Part shown: positions 49,664 to 62,590 of the stretch, piece after piece
How the letters are laid out: each line of letters begins with the position of its first letter
Numbering within the stretch: the first letter of the stretch is position 1
NCBI GenBank assembly: GCA_963277665.1
Contig: OY728143.1
Coordinates: 1,121,392,110 to 1,121,456,109 of the forward strand
DNA length: 64,000 nt
Direction: 5' to 3'
Origin: Viscum album
Lineage: Eukaryota; Streptophyta; Magnoliopsida; Santalales; Viscaceae
Notes under the pieces: model-generated
What the model was told of the DNA's origin: nothing
Seen by the model: the letters and a program-made list of their open reading frames with translations, nothing else
The model's database searches: none
Made by a program: the position numbers and the translations under genes

Positions 49664-51884
49664 TGATTTTTAGTCCACTTTAATGATTATGAGTTTTGGT
49701 TAAACATTTGGTAAGTTTTTATGTCTATTATTTTAGTTAAATTATTTTTTATAACTTTTCATATAAAGGAACGTTAGTTACAAATGGAAGGAGGATGATT
49801 TCAAACAACATTACAATCTATTTCTGATGACTTTATTGCAAGAATTATGGTAATGTCATGTCCAGATGATTCTGAAATATTATCAAATAAAATAATCACT
49901 TGAATGGATATTTTTGAGATATAAAATACCTCTAATTAACATTTTTTAATCATGGATTATGGTTTTTTAATCAAATATTGACTCAAAAATATTATCATAT
50001 TTTCAAAATAGGTAAATATTATCATGGAATTTTTCAGATAATTTACCTTATAATAATTTATTAAATCTTATTTTGATTTTAAAATGAATATGAAGGACAC
50101 CCTTGTGAAGCCTATTTATACGTTATTTTGAAATTTAGTCTTACACCACAAAAATTTGGTATTTTAAAGGGACCAATGATTGAATGTATCAAGTTAAATT
50201 GAGCCAGAATGTTTTTCAAAAATATATTCTTATCGGATGTTGAGAGATTATATGTCACACAATATTATTTTCCCAAAAAAAATTTATGTGAGAACCCATT
50301 CAAACCGTGTTTTATAAGATGTTTATGAGTAATGGAAGCATCTGATTTTGGTGAATCTCTAAATAATTATTTCAATGCATGGCCCCTCTATCTACATGAA
50401 TAGAATTACGATGAAACCATGTGGAAACCATTATCATGGTATGATTTTATTTCTTTTGGTAATAGTTTATTTAAATCACTTGTATGTGAAATAAAAAATA
50501 TGTTGATATATATAATACATCATGAATTAATATATTGAGGTAAATATGGGTTTGATTGAGTTGAGATTTATTAGAAAACAATTGAGGTTCAAAAAGGTAT
50601 GTTAATTTTTGAGTTTTATATAAATGGACAACCTATAAGATTGGTGTTAACCCGTCATTTCTGGTAAGTCCACTAGGATCAAACCCACAAACGTAGGGAA
50701 AAAGGGTGCATTACATACCACTAGACAACATTAAGTCATTAGTTAGTATGGATTTTCATTTTAGTTAAATGAGTTGATGGAATAATAATAAAATTATTTT
50801 TAGAACATATCCTTTATAAAATGGATATCATCGATATTGGACAAAGATTTAGTTATTATTTCATAAATGTTACTTTTGAAGATGTTCAATTATTTTAAAC
50901 CAAATACAATCATGAAAAATAGAATACAATAGGTTTTAATTTTAGATGTAATGGTTAAATTACATTTTGGATGAATATATTCTTTTATTGTGGTATTATT
51001 ATGATTTTGGTTATTTGTGGGAATGGTTAACATATCGTGGTGATTACTATAGAATTTACATCTTGGTATGAGACATTAAATGTGGTTGATATTACATGAA
51101 TATAGATGTTAAACTTTATCTTGGAAGACTTAGTGATCAGTTCCGTTTGAATTTTGTGTTTTAATTATATATTTTATTATTTGGTGGAATTTTAATGATA
51201 TTTATTTTATGATTGGTCTCTGATGAACTTTGGGTATTAATGTTTAATTTTAAATATTCAAAATAGTATTTGTTATTTTAAAATATTATTATTTTTATGG
51301 AATTATCTTATCATATCCTAATCATTTTGGACTGGGATAATGTTTCACGACATGAGAAATTGATAGTTTCTTATCTTGTAGATTATGATATTCTATAGAA
51401 GTTGATTCATCTTAATAAATCAACATTTGGAAAAATGTTCGAGTGTGTTGTGGAAATTGATTAAAGGATGAAACTCTAGCATTCATGTATGTATATATTC
51501 TTATGTTCTGATTCAATGAATTAAATGAATTCTTCAATGCAAGGAAAAGGATAATAAAAAAAAATTATTTCGTTTCCTAACAGTAAGTCAAAGACTATTT
51601 AACACATAAAAAAATATGGTTTTTTCGTATTTTATCTTTCTCCTAACCATGTTTTCTAATACTCACCATTAGAAATTGATTATTATTTTTCATTTTTATA
51701 TTTGTGTTTTCCATCATGAACCCCTTTTATTTTTTATATCAGGTGACCTTTGTACATCAATTTAGTTATTTTAATGTGGATATTTTATTGAATCAGTTAC
51801 CAATGTGGGATTTAAATGATGTCATTTTAAAATGTGAATCCTTAGTTAACAAGTTAAAAGTTTATATTTTAAGGAAGCAATTTC

Positions 51885-51900
51885 AAAAAGTGATGATGGA
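51885..51900 (+). promoter_or_regulatory. Polypurine tract of element B
   Basis: AAAAAGTGATGATGGA directly before TGTAACATCC of the 3' LTR. Two thymines have probably replaced purines, but position and composition fit. Confidence 0.6.
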
Positions 51901-53730
51901 TGTAACATCCAATGTAATTATAGATTATGGATTTTTCATAATTATTTATATTCATGAATTAGATATTATGTTAAATTGGTAGAGTATTATATGTATGATA
52001 GGGAACCTGACATGCAACCATTGGTTTCTCCAAAATCTAATATTGCACACAAGGCTGAGATATACCGAAAAATAAAACATAATAATAATATTATTTTAAA
52101 TTTACATTATCACTTAGTCGTTGTATTGGTGGTTATTAACAAAACTAAGTATATTACAATTAAAAAATTTATTAATTTTTTTTTCATTAATATTAATAAA
52201 ATTTTGATGATTAAAATAAAAATAAATACCATTTTAAGCATAAGATACTCTAATATTTATAAAAGGTTTTTCTACCTCCTTTTGATGGATAACCCTTTTA
52301 AATATTTATTTTTCTCTTTTATATATTATATTTGAAAAAAATAATATTATTTTTTGGGATTAAGACATAAAAAATTGACGTTGGATAAATTTTTGTTTCT
52401 CAGAAAATTAATTATTTAATGAAAATTGAAAAATACTGCATTTGAATTCCAAATTACCTTTTCATCAATTTTTTTTATATAGTTAGGTTATCATTTTAAT
52501 TATTTTTATATTTCATTTGGATATAGATATTATAATTTAATAAAATTTTATTCATTGGATGTAATTTCACTTTTGAATTGGATATAATCAAATGTTATTT
52601 TTCTGATGGTTTTTACTTTTAATAAACTTGTTTTCTCATTTTGAAAACATGGATTACTTTTAAATTATTTAATGCACCTTATGTATTCAGAATTTTAAAA
52701 AATGGATTCCATATTTGGAATCCTGAGGTCCAAATTAATTAAATAGGTCCCTGTAAGGGAAATTATGAATAATATATTTTATATTTACTATTTTTACCAT
52801 AGTTAAAGGGTAAATAAGGGTAATGAATAATTTTATAATAATATAAAATTACCCTAAACTTGTAGTAATATTATTTGATGAGTTATGTTTTAACATGAAA
52901 ACCTATAAGATTCAAACATGGCCTTTGGAAGCCACTTGGGTTTAATTATGATATTTATAAGATTTAATTTAAAGGAAAATATTACATATACATGTATCGT
53001 ATTACTTTAACAATTTTAGTATGTGTAATATAAGTGATATATTCGAAAATATATATTTAGTGTAAATAAAAAAAGATTTAATACATCATGGAATTTGATT
53101 TAAAATATTTAGACATTGAATAATTAAATTTAATTATAAATCAATTTTCATACAACAATAGACGTATTAATGAGGGAATCAAAGAAATGATATTGTAAAT
53201 GTTAAAAGAAATATTAGATGACATAATTTAATTTATAAAAGAAATTTATAGGTGAATTTGACTTGCTAAAATCTATTCATTTTTTTTCAATTTTTTTATT
53301 TTTATTTTAATAATTACAATAAAGTTAATAGTGTAAAAATTTACAAAATTGATATTCTATAAAAATAATTATTTAATAAATTATATAAAAAGCAAAAAAA
53401 ATTTAAAATCCAAAAGTGATTATGATAAGGTAAAAATGTACACTAACTTTCCTATAATGGTAATTTAACCACTATATTGAAAATTATTAGCCTTTTAATA
53501 ATTAATATTTTTCTACCGTAATTAAAATCAAAAGGGATTAATTACCGGTAATCAAAGAATGAATAGTTTACAATGAAATCAAAACATGTCTAAAAATTAC
53601 TAGATGAGAGGATTTAGAACTATCCTAATATTATCTTATACATATATCATGTTGGAGGAATTTGGATTTAAAAAATATTTTATATTTATATAATATTATA
53701 ATACTTTGCAAGGGTTTATATCCCCTATCT

Positions 53731-53740
53731 TATAAAAAGG
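53731..53740 (+). promoter_or_regulatory. TATA box, element B 3' LTR
   Basis: TATAAAAAGG, better preserved than in the 5' copy, followed at once by the conserved TACCCACTCTTCTCTAATAC. Confidence 0.65.
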
Positions 53741-54059
53741 TACCCACTCTTCTCTAATACTGAAACCTCAAAAGAATTTTTATGAGAGAATCCAAGACAA
53801 TTTCTTATACCAGGCCCCCTAAATTCATCCTAGAGGCCAAAATTTGGGCAGAAAGCCAACATATGGATTCCTTTTTTGCAATTCATATGGATACACAGGA
53901 AGAAGAGGTAATGTTTTACTAACTCATTCAATGTTTTTTACCTATTCTACTTCATTTTCCTATGATTTTTCCATAATAATGTAAAAACCTCAGCATCTAA
54001 TATATTGTGAGATGTTGTTATGGTAATGCGACAAACATATTCATATTTCTACTCATCCT

Positions 54060-54510
54060 ACAAAAAACAATATAACCATGTGTGGGTGCATATGACTTAC
54101 CATCTCCATGTCGTATTGTAAACTGTTTTTCATATCTACTTTATTTTGATGGATATAAGGTTGAATTTAAAGGAAGTAAATAACGAAAAATACATTATAA
54201 TGGTTTCTTTTAATTATTAAACAATCCAATTCTATTCCATTTACCATTAATTGAATTATAAAATCTCTCATGCATACAAACGTCTTATCCTCTCCATAAC
54301 ATGGTGAGATTCATTCTCCACAATAACTATTCATGTATGTTTAAAAGGTTACTGTGAAATTAATGTTGTTTTAATAATTATGTAATGTTAAAATAATATT
54401 TACATTATTTCCATAAGGATCGAATAAAAAATGAAAAACATTACTAATCTGTACGTACGGCTTACCATCTCCATGATTATAAAATTATTCAATTTTTTTA
54501 TACATATTTA
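54060..54510 (+). repeat. Tandem array of about 190 bp units, element B 3' LTR
   Basis: Cores near 54088 (GCATATGACTTACCATCTCC), 54272 (ACAAACGTCTTATCCTCTCC) and 54447 (GTACGTACGGCTTACCATC), spaced 184 and 175 bases. Confidence 0.65.
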
Positions 54511-55959
54511 AAAAATGGATTGCAAAGTATAATTATTAGATTAAATTTATTGTTATGTCATGAATATTACTCTGGAGATGATGGAATTGTGTCCAAATGG
54601 GCATTTCACATCTTGGAAAGTTCATTTTCGACTCATGTATCAAACATCGACAAAACACCTGATATAAAATCAAATAATAAACCAATTGTTTTAAGTGGGA
54701 AATAGGTTATAAAACGGGAATAATAAAATTGAAAAATGTTCTGATGTAAGTAGAAATTGAACAATGTTTACTATTCTAGAAGATAAAGAACAAATGAGAT
54801 AATCCAAAATCATGGATAGAGACATCATCTCAATCTACATTCATTGAGGAATTTTTGGATATAAACATGAACTTATTTTATATAGTGTATAATTAAACCC
54901 TTGAAATTTATTTCATTCCATGGTACTCAAATGGAATCGTTCCTTTTTAATTCATTTTAGTAAATGATAAAAAGGTTTTTAACATATGTGGTGAAAATGT
55001 ATTTTCCAAAAGCATGAACATTATATGATATTCGAATTCCTCTAAAAGTTGTAAATTTTTTATAAATAAAATTAAAGACCATATTAACTTATTGGAATTC
55101 TGGTATTGTAAATGATTTTAACAAGTGTTCGATTATTTTAACCTCTTTTAATGGTATCTTTTGATTGAAAAATGGAATTTTTATTTTTTCCTTTATTCTT
55201 ATTTTATGTGTTATGATTATGTTATGGATCTTGGGAAATTCTTATGTACTTGGGTGATATCATGATAAACTGAGGGTGGGTGGTCCCATGATAGCTATCC
55301 TATGCATTGGGTTCTGAGATAGAGGTAACTGATAAGGTTTCTCTTATGAGATTTAGAAATATACTAATATGAGTATTCCAAATGTAGGAATGAATGTTAC
55401 TCCCTATATATCTATGAAAGCTACAAAGTAAACATGACATAGATTCCATAAGTTACCTATTATGATTTAGGATTTATGATTTAATATTGATAAGAAGTTT
55501 TTTTAGGAATCTTATTATTTCATGAGGTATGTTAAATAGTTTATTTTATATGGGTGAATAGTATGATTTTTTGAAATTGATTTATATGATTATAAAATAT
55601 TGATGGGCTAAATTTTGATTTTTTATCTTTTATAATTTTTATAATGATTTTTTTCTCACCATATTTTTTTGAAATATTTTCCATAGGGTACATGGATATG
55701 TCGGTGGAAGGAACAAATCAAGGTGAATGTTATGAATATTTTTATCAAGAAAATGAAATCATTTTTTATTTTAAGAATTTTTATTTTTAAAAAAATTGAT
55801 AATGTGTAAAAGTGTCAACTTTTTAAATATGGAATTATTATTTAATATTTTTTTCCTAATTGTATAAAGTTCTACACGGGAAAAGTTCCTCAATTAGAAA
55901 TAAAGTAATTTTTTTAATAAAACTAAAGAATATGTAACGTTTATGGTTGGGTCCTTATA

Positions 55960-55964
55960 AATAA
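55960..55964. repeat. Target-site duplication of B, right copy (AATAA)
   Basis: Matches 45545-45549; the E LTR continues directly after it. Confidence 0.7.
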
Positions 55965-58799
55965 TGATAAAAATATTATTTATTTATAGGATCATATATA
56001 TATATATATTATATTATTTATCTAATTGAATTTATGTATCACACAAACCTTCAACGTTGTCATTTTGTGAGAATATTGCATCATCGTTCGTGTGTACAGA
56101 GGACTACCACCTTGCAATGTGCTGTCACTAGTGAACTATTTACAAGGATTGCAGTAAGGTTGGGATCAAAAAATATACATGAGATACATATAAAATAAAA
56201 ATTATTCTGATATAATAATATTTCGTTCAAAATTATTTATTTCAAACAGATAAGAAAATGAGAAACAATGTTAATGTGTATGTATGACCTACCATCTCTA
56301 TGAACGGTGCAATTCACATTGTATCACAAAATTTTAAGGATTATTCTAAATAAATATTTGTGGACTATATATGATATTTATTTCATCGATTAAATATTAT
56401 ATATGATGAAATCATGTTCAAATTAAGAGGGTCAAAATTAAAAAATCAAAATAAAAATGGAAAATAATTCGATTATTACAAAAAACTGTAACATTAACAT
56501 GGAATTGCTGAGAATAGATAATATAAATGAATTTGTAAATAATTTATTTTATGAAATATATGAAAATTCATATATTAAGGATTTATATAAAATCATATAT
56601 TGAATAATCATGAATTGTGAATGAGTTTGAAATAACTCAATACATAAGGTGATATGATTTCTAGTCCCACTTTTATTTATGAGAAACTCTTTCAATTTTC
56701 CCCACACATATATTTTTTGTGTTTTATATACATATATATGACATGATATATAACTATTCTACAATATTTAGTGATAATTAATTTTTTTTCATTTATGTTA
56801 TTATTTTAAATGGATTACAATTTTAAAGTCACTCAACTAGTAAGGTATTTTTTGTCTCAATTTTACTTATTTAAATTTATGATATGTTGTAAAAAAATAT
56901 AATTTAATAATGTTTATAAAAAGAAAAATTTACATATAATATCATGAATTTAATAATCCAAATTATATTTTATATTTCATTATATATTATTCCTTCATGG
57001 GGTTCACTATTAATGGTTACAAAATTTGTAATGATTTAATTTTATAATCATATCGTTTATTGAGATTATTCATGATCACTATTCCAATGATTTGATATCA
57101 TGATCTGTATCTCAATAATTCTCATGCATTTTCTTATCCTCTTTTTACTAATGATACCCTTAAGTAATGGAACATCATTTTCCATCATTGGTAAAAACAA
57201 TTAATCAGAAATTCTCATTATGAAAAATCTTTCTAAATTGTTTCATTTGTTGGAATTTTTTTCCTTCAAAAACCATGATTTCTACAAAACTATAAAGAAT
57301 TTTTTATTTCAATATTATTATTTGTAAATATTAATTTTATCTATTATTTTAGTTTTAAATAAAATTAAATGAAATATTCATTTTAAATTCCAAACAAGGT
57401 GCTTGTGTTTTTCTTTAAATGTGATGGAATCTCAATTTCAATGTATATGAAATTAACAACATTTTTTGATTCAATGAAAAATAATTTGTTTTAAGATTCC
57501 ATTATAAATTTTCAATGATATTTTAAAATAAAATTTTATTTATTATATTATATGTTCAATAATATTCATAGGACAAAGGATACATTCCCCAAGAAATGGT
57601 TTAAATGACTATTAAAAACCATTCTCCATATAACATGATAATCGTTGATTTCACCTATGACTTACTGTGGAAATAGTCTAAGGATACAAATCTTATTATT
57701 TCTCAAAATTATATTTGTTATGAAGAAATTTATTTTTTTGTTAAGATTATTTCATATTCATGGGTTATACAATGATAAAATTATTATGAAACCCACTTCA
57801 TTTCATTATTTTTAATATGATTAAATTATTTTGAAAATATTATTTTTTCCATAAATTTGGATATGAAGAAATATCTATGATACCCATTTAATTTCATGGG
57901 GTATGATATGATGAATTTTTATGTTCATTTTGAACACATAAATAGGGATTTAATTATGATATAGGTGAGATGTATTTATCCTCCCAATGAATTGTGAAAT
58001 GATTTATATAACCCATGAGGTTCATATGGCTAGCACAAGGAGTGAACCTAGTATAATATGATAAGACTGGAACAAGGAGTGAACATTGTTTAGTAATAAG
58101 GGGATGGAATAAAGAGTGACCTTGTTATAGTAGATTAAATTTTCAACTATTATGTCATTGGTAGTTATCCTTGACAAATATGGAAATGATTTTCTATTCT
58201 TATGTGTACTCCACAAATTATATGCCTTATGCTGATGTTTGGATATTATGGATTATGTCCATTGATAGTATAATGACTCTTGTATTATGGAAATATTTAT
58301 TTCCTCCACATATTTTTATGATTTTTGTTGTGTTGGTTATGTTTCCCAAATTTTATCCAAATGTTCTTATACTCTTATATTAATTTTATTCTTACGTATC
58401 TCTTTTGTTTACCCTAACTGGCCATTTGAGATCAGCCTTTATTATGTTTAATTTTCCCATTTTATGAGGTTTTGTGTTATGCATGATATGTCTATGAAGG
58501 GTGATAGTTATAAATAACATATTCATGGATTACTTATCTCACTTCTGGACCTATACATTTAAATCATGTTTTCCTTAGGCACTAAGGTATTATTTTCCTT
58601 AGGTGTGTGTTTTTTTGTGAAATAAATATTAAAAAAATGATATATTTTCTTTTTATGTTAATACTGGTTGTATATAGTATGTATCAATTAATATGTTTAG
58701 TTGTCAATAGAAAACTAGGATGAAAAAATAGTGATTTCCCTAAGGGAATGTCACTGGATTAGTCAACAGATGAGTGAAATCATTGGAAAATGTCATGGA
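55965..58799 (+). repeat. Element E 5' LTR, second part
   Basis: It resumes with array cores near 56086 (GTGTGTACAGAGGACTACC) and 56276 (GTATGTATGACCTACCATC), at the distances from the TATA box expected for cores two and three in A. It ends about GAAAATGTCATGGAA. Open frames at 58022 and 58171 are chance. Confidence 0.62.
58028..58135. repeat. Three-unit tandem repeat, 37-38 bp period
   Basis: Units share CAAGGAGTGAAC, CAAGGAGTGAAC and AAAGAGTGACC, at 58036, 58073 and 58111. It lies within the E LTR and I saw no equivalent in A or B. Confidence 0.75.
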
Positions 58800-58803
58800 A
58801 TTT

Positions 58804-58814
58804 TGGTAAAGGAT
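58804..58814 (+). promoter_or_regulatory. Possible primer-binding site of element E
   Basis: TGGTAAAGGAT, only 7 of 11 bases of the initiator-Met site, but in the right place between the LTR end and the coding remnants. Confidence 0.35.
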
Positions 58815-58819
58815 AGAGT

Positions 58820-59760
58820 GAGTGGTACCCCCTAAATTACCCCACTATCAAGATAATATAAGGGGATACCGCTCTATAACTGATTTACATATGGGAAACG
58901 ACCCCAAAAACAATGTTCTTTGATACTGATGAATGGGAACTAGTCTAAGATAATGGGACTTGGAGCACATCTAGATTTGCACACTCATGGGATATGATTT
59001 AGATATTTAAATACAATATAAAAACTATCCTGAATGATTTAAATTTATGTTTTCAATGAAATACCTATTATAAACCTATTTTTTACAAGACAAAATAAGT
59101 AATTGTCATCATTTAGAAATCCTACATGTGATTTTTCATGATTATATGGTTCCCCGTCATGACTATTATTTCATAAAATACACTTTTAGGTTTTAGTCAA
59201 TGTGTAGACCATAAAGGAACCATTTTCCTGATATATTAAATAGAAAATGCAATGATTGTACTCATGAATATCCCAATATTATGGGAGTTCAAATGAATAA
59301 TATTATTTCTTTTCTAGCACAAAATTCGTAATATATAAATCATTATAGTCATCCAAATGATATAAAACGTTTTGTTGATCCCATCATGAATAAAATTCCA
59401 CATAAATTCTGGGAAAAAAATTCCAATAGTTTTTAATTAATGGATCAGTACAATTTCTAATATATTTTCTATTCTTTAGTTTTGGTAGAAGGAAATATTA
59501 ATTTTGGCTTCATATTGTTTTTATGGAGAAATGGGTCATTGGTGGACTCTTATATAGAATAAAATAAAACATGATAAAATTTACTCCATATATTGGTTTA
59601 AATTCAAAAACACATTTTTCAATAAATATGTTTGATGTGTTCTTTGTATGAATATGGTAAATGGTTTAATTTAGTTAATGGAAAAGGATAGTGAATCTAT
59701 TGATACATATAAGTATAATGTTACAACACATGTTATGTACACTTCATGTACTATCATCCA
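58820..59760 (+). other. Presumed leader and gag zone of element E
   Basis: Expected position of gag. A possible zinc-knuckle relic, KCNDCTHEYPNIMG at about 59243-59284, has two Cys and a His but is two or three residues short. No other gag motif is recognisable. Confidence 0.35.
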
Positions 59761-59770
59761 ATGTAAAAGA

Positions 59771-59836
59771 ATTTTGATTGATTCTACAGTGCCTTCAAAT
59801 CAATTCATTAAAGAATTTATCCATAAGAGACATTAA
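59771..59836 (+). pseudogene. Protease remnant (element E)
   Basis: The plus strand reads ILIDSTVPSNQFIKEFIHKR then H and a stop. The catalytic Asp is kept at 59780-59782. Relatives read LIDSGATHSFIS..F, so Gly-Ala has changed to Thr-Val. The second half of the domain is not recognisable. Confidence 0.65.
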
Positions 59837-61029
59837 TATCCATGAAGATATTATTCTATTTAAAATTAAGGTGGAAAGTGGTTTTTATTTATTTATCTAG
59901 AACATGTTTTTGGAAAGAGAATTAAGATTGACTACAATGAATAATATAAAAACAATAGAAGGAATATTATGAGATTTCCCTTATTCTCTATGTGTGGGAA
60001 GAAACATAGAAGATATTTTTTATGGGGGATACTAAATTTTTTACATTTGGAATGGAACTTCAATGGGAAATGGATTTTGGAAGTGATAGGAAAAACTGAT
60101 CTAAAAATGTGAATAGAGTTAGTGATTCAAATAATGAACCCCCCATATTGATTCTAGATTAATGAGAGTTTCCATTATCCTGACAAATGTCCACACATAA
60201 GGGTTAATGATGATGATCAATATCAGCAAACTCTTAAGCCATGTAACATGGAAAACTCAATTGGGATCATTATTTCTAATAAGGGGGTGTGATAATAACA
60301 TGGTGAAATGTACACTAACTATCCACTCTGTAACTCAAAATTTCTTATTTGAATTTTTATTGAAACATTAATTTATATATAAATATTTCTCTAATGGTAT
60401 GAAGAAGCCTCCCTAATTACTATATATAGAATAATAAGTGAGACCCTTAATGGTATAATTAATGCATCACAAGTATATGATTCTTCTCAATATCATCTCG
60501 GTGTGAAGGTTGATTCCAAAACACCATATCATTCTTCCTCATATTGAATTTTATGTCATATTTTGCATATATTGGATATCTCTACATAAATCCCACATAA
60601 ATTTTCATGTATGGGAAGAAAATATTTTTCTTCCAAAAATCCTATGATCATAAATCAATGCAATTATAATTAAATTATTCCAATGAAGATCATATCCATT
60701 GAATGGGTCATAATTCTCTTTCATAATGGGTGTTTATCTCTTTTGGTTGGGATGAAATGCAACATTGAGGATATGTTTATTGTACATGAATTTATCAATG
60801 TGTTTAAGGAATAATTTTGATTGATTTCTATATAAATGTAATGTTATGTATTCTATAGAACCCAGCCATTGTTCAAAACCAATTTCAATGAATCCTAATA
60901 AAATGGTCCTAATAGAGTTATATGAATTCAAGAATCAGTAGATATAAATACATGACATGGGATTCATTCAAAACCTCTATATCACATAGGTGTGAACATA
61001 TTCAATTCGTTAAAATTTAATATGGAATG
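59837..61029 (+). other. Decayed protease to RT linker (element E)
   Basis: By position this holds the end of protease and the N-terminal part of RT. Stops are too frequent to assign motifs. The minus-strand open frame 60734-60931 shows no recognisable domain. Confidence 0.4.
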
Positions 61030-61560
61030 AAGTAACTCTACATATGTTATAAGGAGTTGAACATGATCATGATCAACAACAATTACCCTTACCCCCTGTA
61101 TTGATGAATTGTTTGATCACATGTGTGGAGCTCAAAAATTTTCAAATATTATAAATTATTCAAGATATCATTAATTGAGGGTGAATAATGATGGAATACC
61201 AAATATTGTATTGAATAATATTTATGGGAACTATGAATATAAATTTATTCCTTTCAGTCAGACTAATTCCATTTCTATCCTCATGAATTTATTGAACACA
61301 GTATTTAGAGCACATATTGATCTGTTTGTGGAAGAGTTTTTATATGTTATCATTATCTGTTCAAAATAAAATTATTATAATTAAGAACATTTTATAATTT
61401 TATAAAAGAAACTATTGAATGAGAAACATTATGAAAAATTAATAAAGTGTTAATTTTTCCTACAAAACCACTAATTTTGGGGTCATATAATCTCAAGAAT
61501 GGGTATATAAGTTGATCCATCAAGAAAGGTTGCTATTAAAAGTTGTCCTAGAATAATAAT
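61030..61560 (+). pseudogene. Reverse transcriptase remnant (element E)
   Basis: Collinear motifs are CYKELN (61045), NNYPYPL, then GAQKFSNIINYSRYH (GAKVFSKIDLRSGYH in relatives). The open stretch 61175-61369 reads NNDGIPNIVLNNIYGNYEYK, then FIPFSQTNSISILMNLLNTV, and ends EEFLYVIIICSK. The catalytic FIDD has become FLYV, so both Asp are lost. GHIISRMGI, stop, VDPSRKVAIKSC follows at 61481. Confidence 0.85.
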
Positions 61561-62060
61561 AGTGAATGAAAAATATAATTTTCATTCAATATATAGATAT
61601 TATTGATGGTTTTTAGAATTTCTCAAGAATAAAAAATCCTCCAACAAATTGAACTAAAAATGGACTCATGTTTTTCTAGGAAGATGAATTTAAGGATGAT
61701 TTCATAGATGTAAATAGAATATTAGTAATCACAAACATTATTACATTACACTACAGTGGAGAATGATTCATAATAATTATTAATTCATCCAGTATGGTAT
61801 TTTCTTGTATTCTTTTTCATAATGAAATTTTTACATCTTCTGCCTCACGAATAATGAATATTCATGAGAAAAAATTCCCAATATGAGATTTGGATTTAAC
61901 TGTAGTAATTTTATCATTATTGATATGGAGGAATATTCATTATAGTTAAAATTTCGATATATATAATGATCCAAATATTTGGAAGTGTATATTCACACAG
62001 AATGAGTTGCATATGCAATATAAAGGATAGTTAGTGCTTATTAATGATTATGAATGCTTA
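61561..62060 (+). pseudogene. RNase H remnant (element E)
   Basis: The plus strand gives YRYYWWFLEFLKNKKSS (YYRRFV.GFSKIA.PL). Then comes SASRIMNIHEKKFPI, stop, DLDLTVVILSLLIWR, where relatives have YASRQLK.HEKNYP.HDLEL..VVFALKIWR. FTQNELHMQYKG, stop, LVLINDYEC closes it (FTQKELNMRQRRWLELLNDYDC). Order and spacing match the family closely. Confidence 0.82.
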
Positions 62061-62580
62061 ATACATTAAAAAACTACTAATGTGAATAAGGTGGATGATG
62101 CTTTTTGAAAAAAAATGATCATTCTAGATTATATGTGATGAGGATAAAAAAGAGTAAATATTTCAATATTTGTTGAGTTTATATCTAGAAATAACGATAG
62201 ATAGGGAGAAATCATATATTTCTAAATTGCAAAGTCAATAGTCTATCAATGTAGAGATTATAGAGTTTAAGAAGGAAGATTTAGATCTATAAAAGAATGT
62301 TATAAATGTTCCTGACATTAATATGGAATATGATTGAATGATAAGGTTCAATAACCATGTATTCATTCTGTTGACACCATATTTTGAGAAAGGGATCATA
62401 AGGAAATCTCAAAGTACTTCATTTATATTCATCAGGGATTAATGAATATGAATAGTGATTTGGTGGAAGAGTCCTTGAGGGAAGGAATAAGGAGAGATAC
62501 ACCAGAGTTTATATCATGGCCATGGTATGTTAGCATGTTATGGAGAAATAAAAAATTGCTATGGGGATTTTGTATCCATT
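62061..62580 (+). other. RNase H to integrase connection (element E), unreadable
   Basis: Expected position of the tether and the HHCC zinc finger of integrase. Only scattered likeness remains; no motif can be assigned. Confidence 0.4.
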
Positions 62581-62590
62581 ACCCATAACA

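Larger units (their letters stand above)
49652..51900 (+). other. Interior of element B, no coding recognised
   Basis: It starts with the primer site and ends with a purine-rich run. I see no retroelement protein motif in any frame; the open frame reaching from 51704 across the LTR border is chance. Size is close to the interior of A (2.25 against 2.39 kb). Confidence 0.6.
45550..55959 (+). mobile_element. Element B: non-autonomous LARD-like element nested in E
   Basis: Direct repeats 45550-49651 (4102 bp) and 51901-55959 (4059 bp) keep an offset of about 6.30-6.35 kb. Paired landmarks are 45680/52025, 46080/52430, 47430/53740, 48160/54455 and 49390/55700. A near-perfect primer site follows the first LTR and a purine-rich stretch precedes the second. 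The 2.25 kb interior shows no coding. B sits inside the LTR of the related element E, and the E LTR resumes right after it. It is old but retains its promoter and array. Confidence 0.82.
51901..55959 (+). repeat. Element B 3' LTR
   Basis: It begins TGTAACATCCAATGTAATTA and ends GGGTCCTTATA. It carries TATAAAAAGG at 53731 with the TACCCACTCTTCTCTAATAC block. The open frame 51976-52335 lies within the LTR and is not conserved in the partner. Confidence 0.8.

Noticed and set aside
51704..52335. Two plus-strand open frames of 92 and 119 codons
   Set aside because: They cross or lie within the B 3' LTR; the equivalent place in the 5' LTR is not open.
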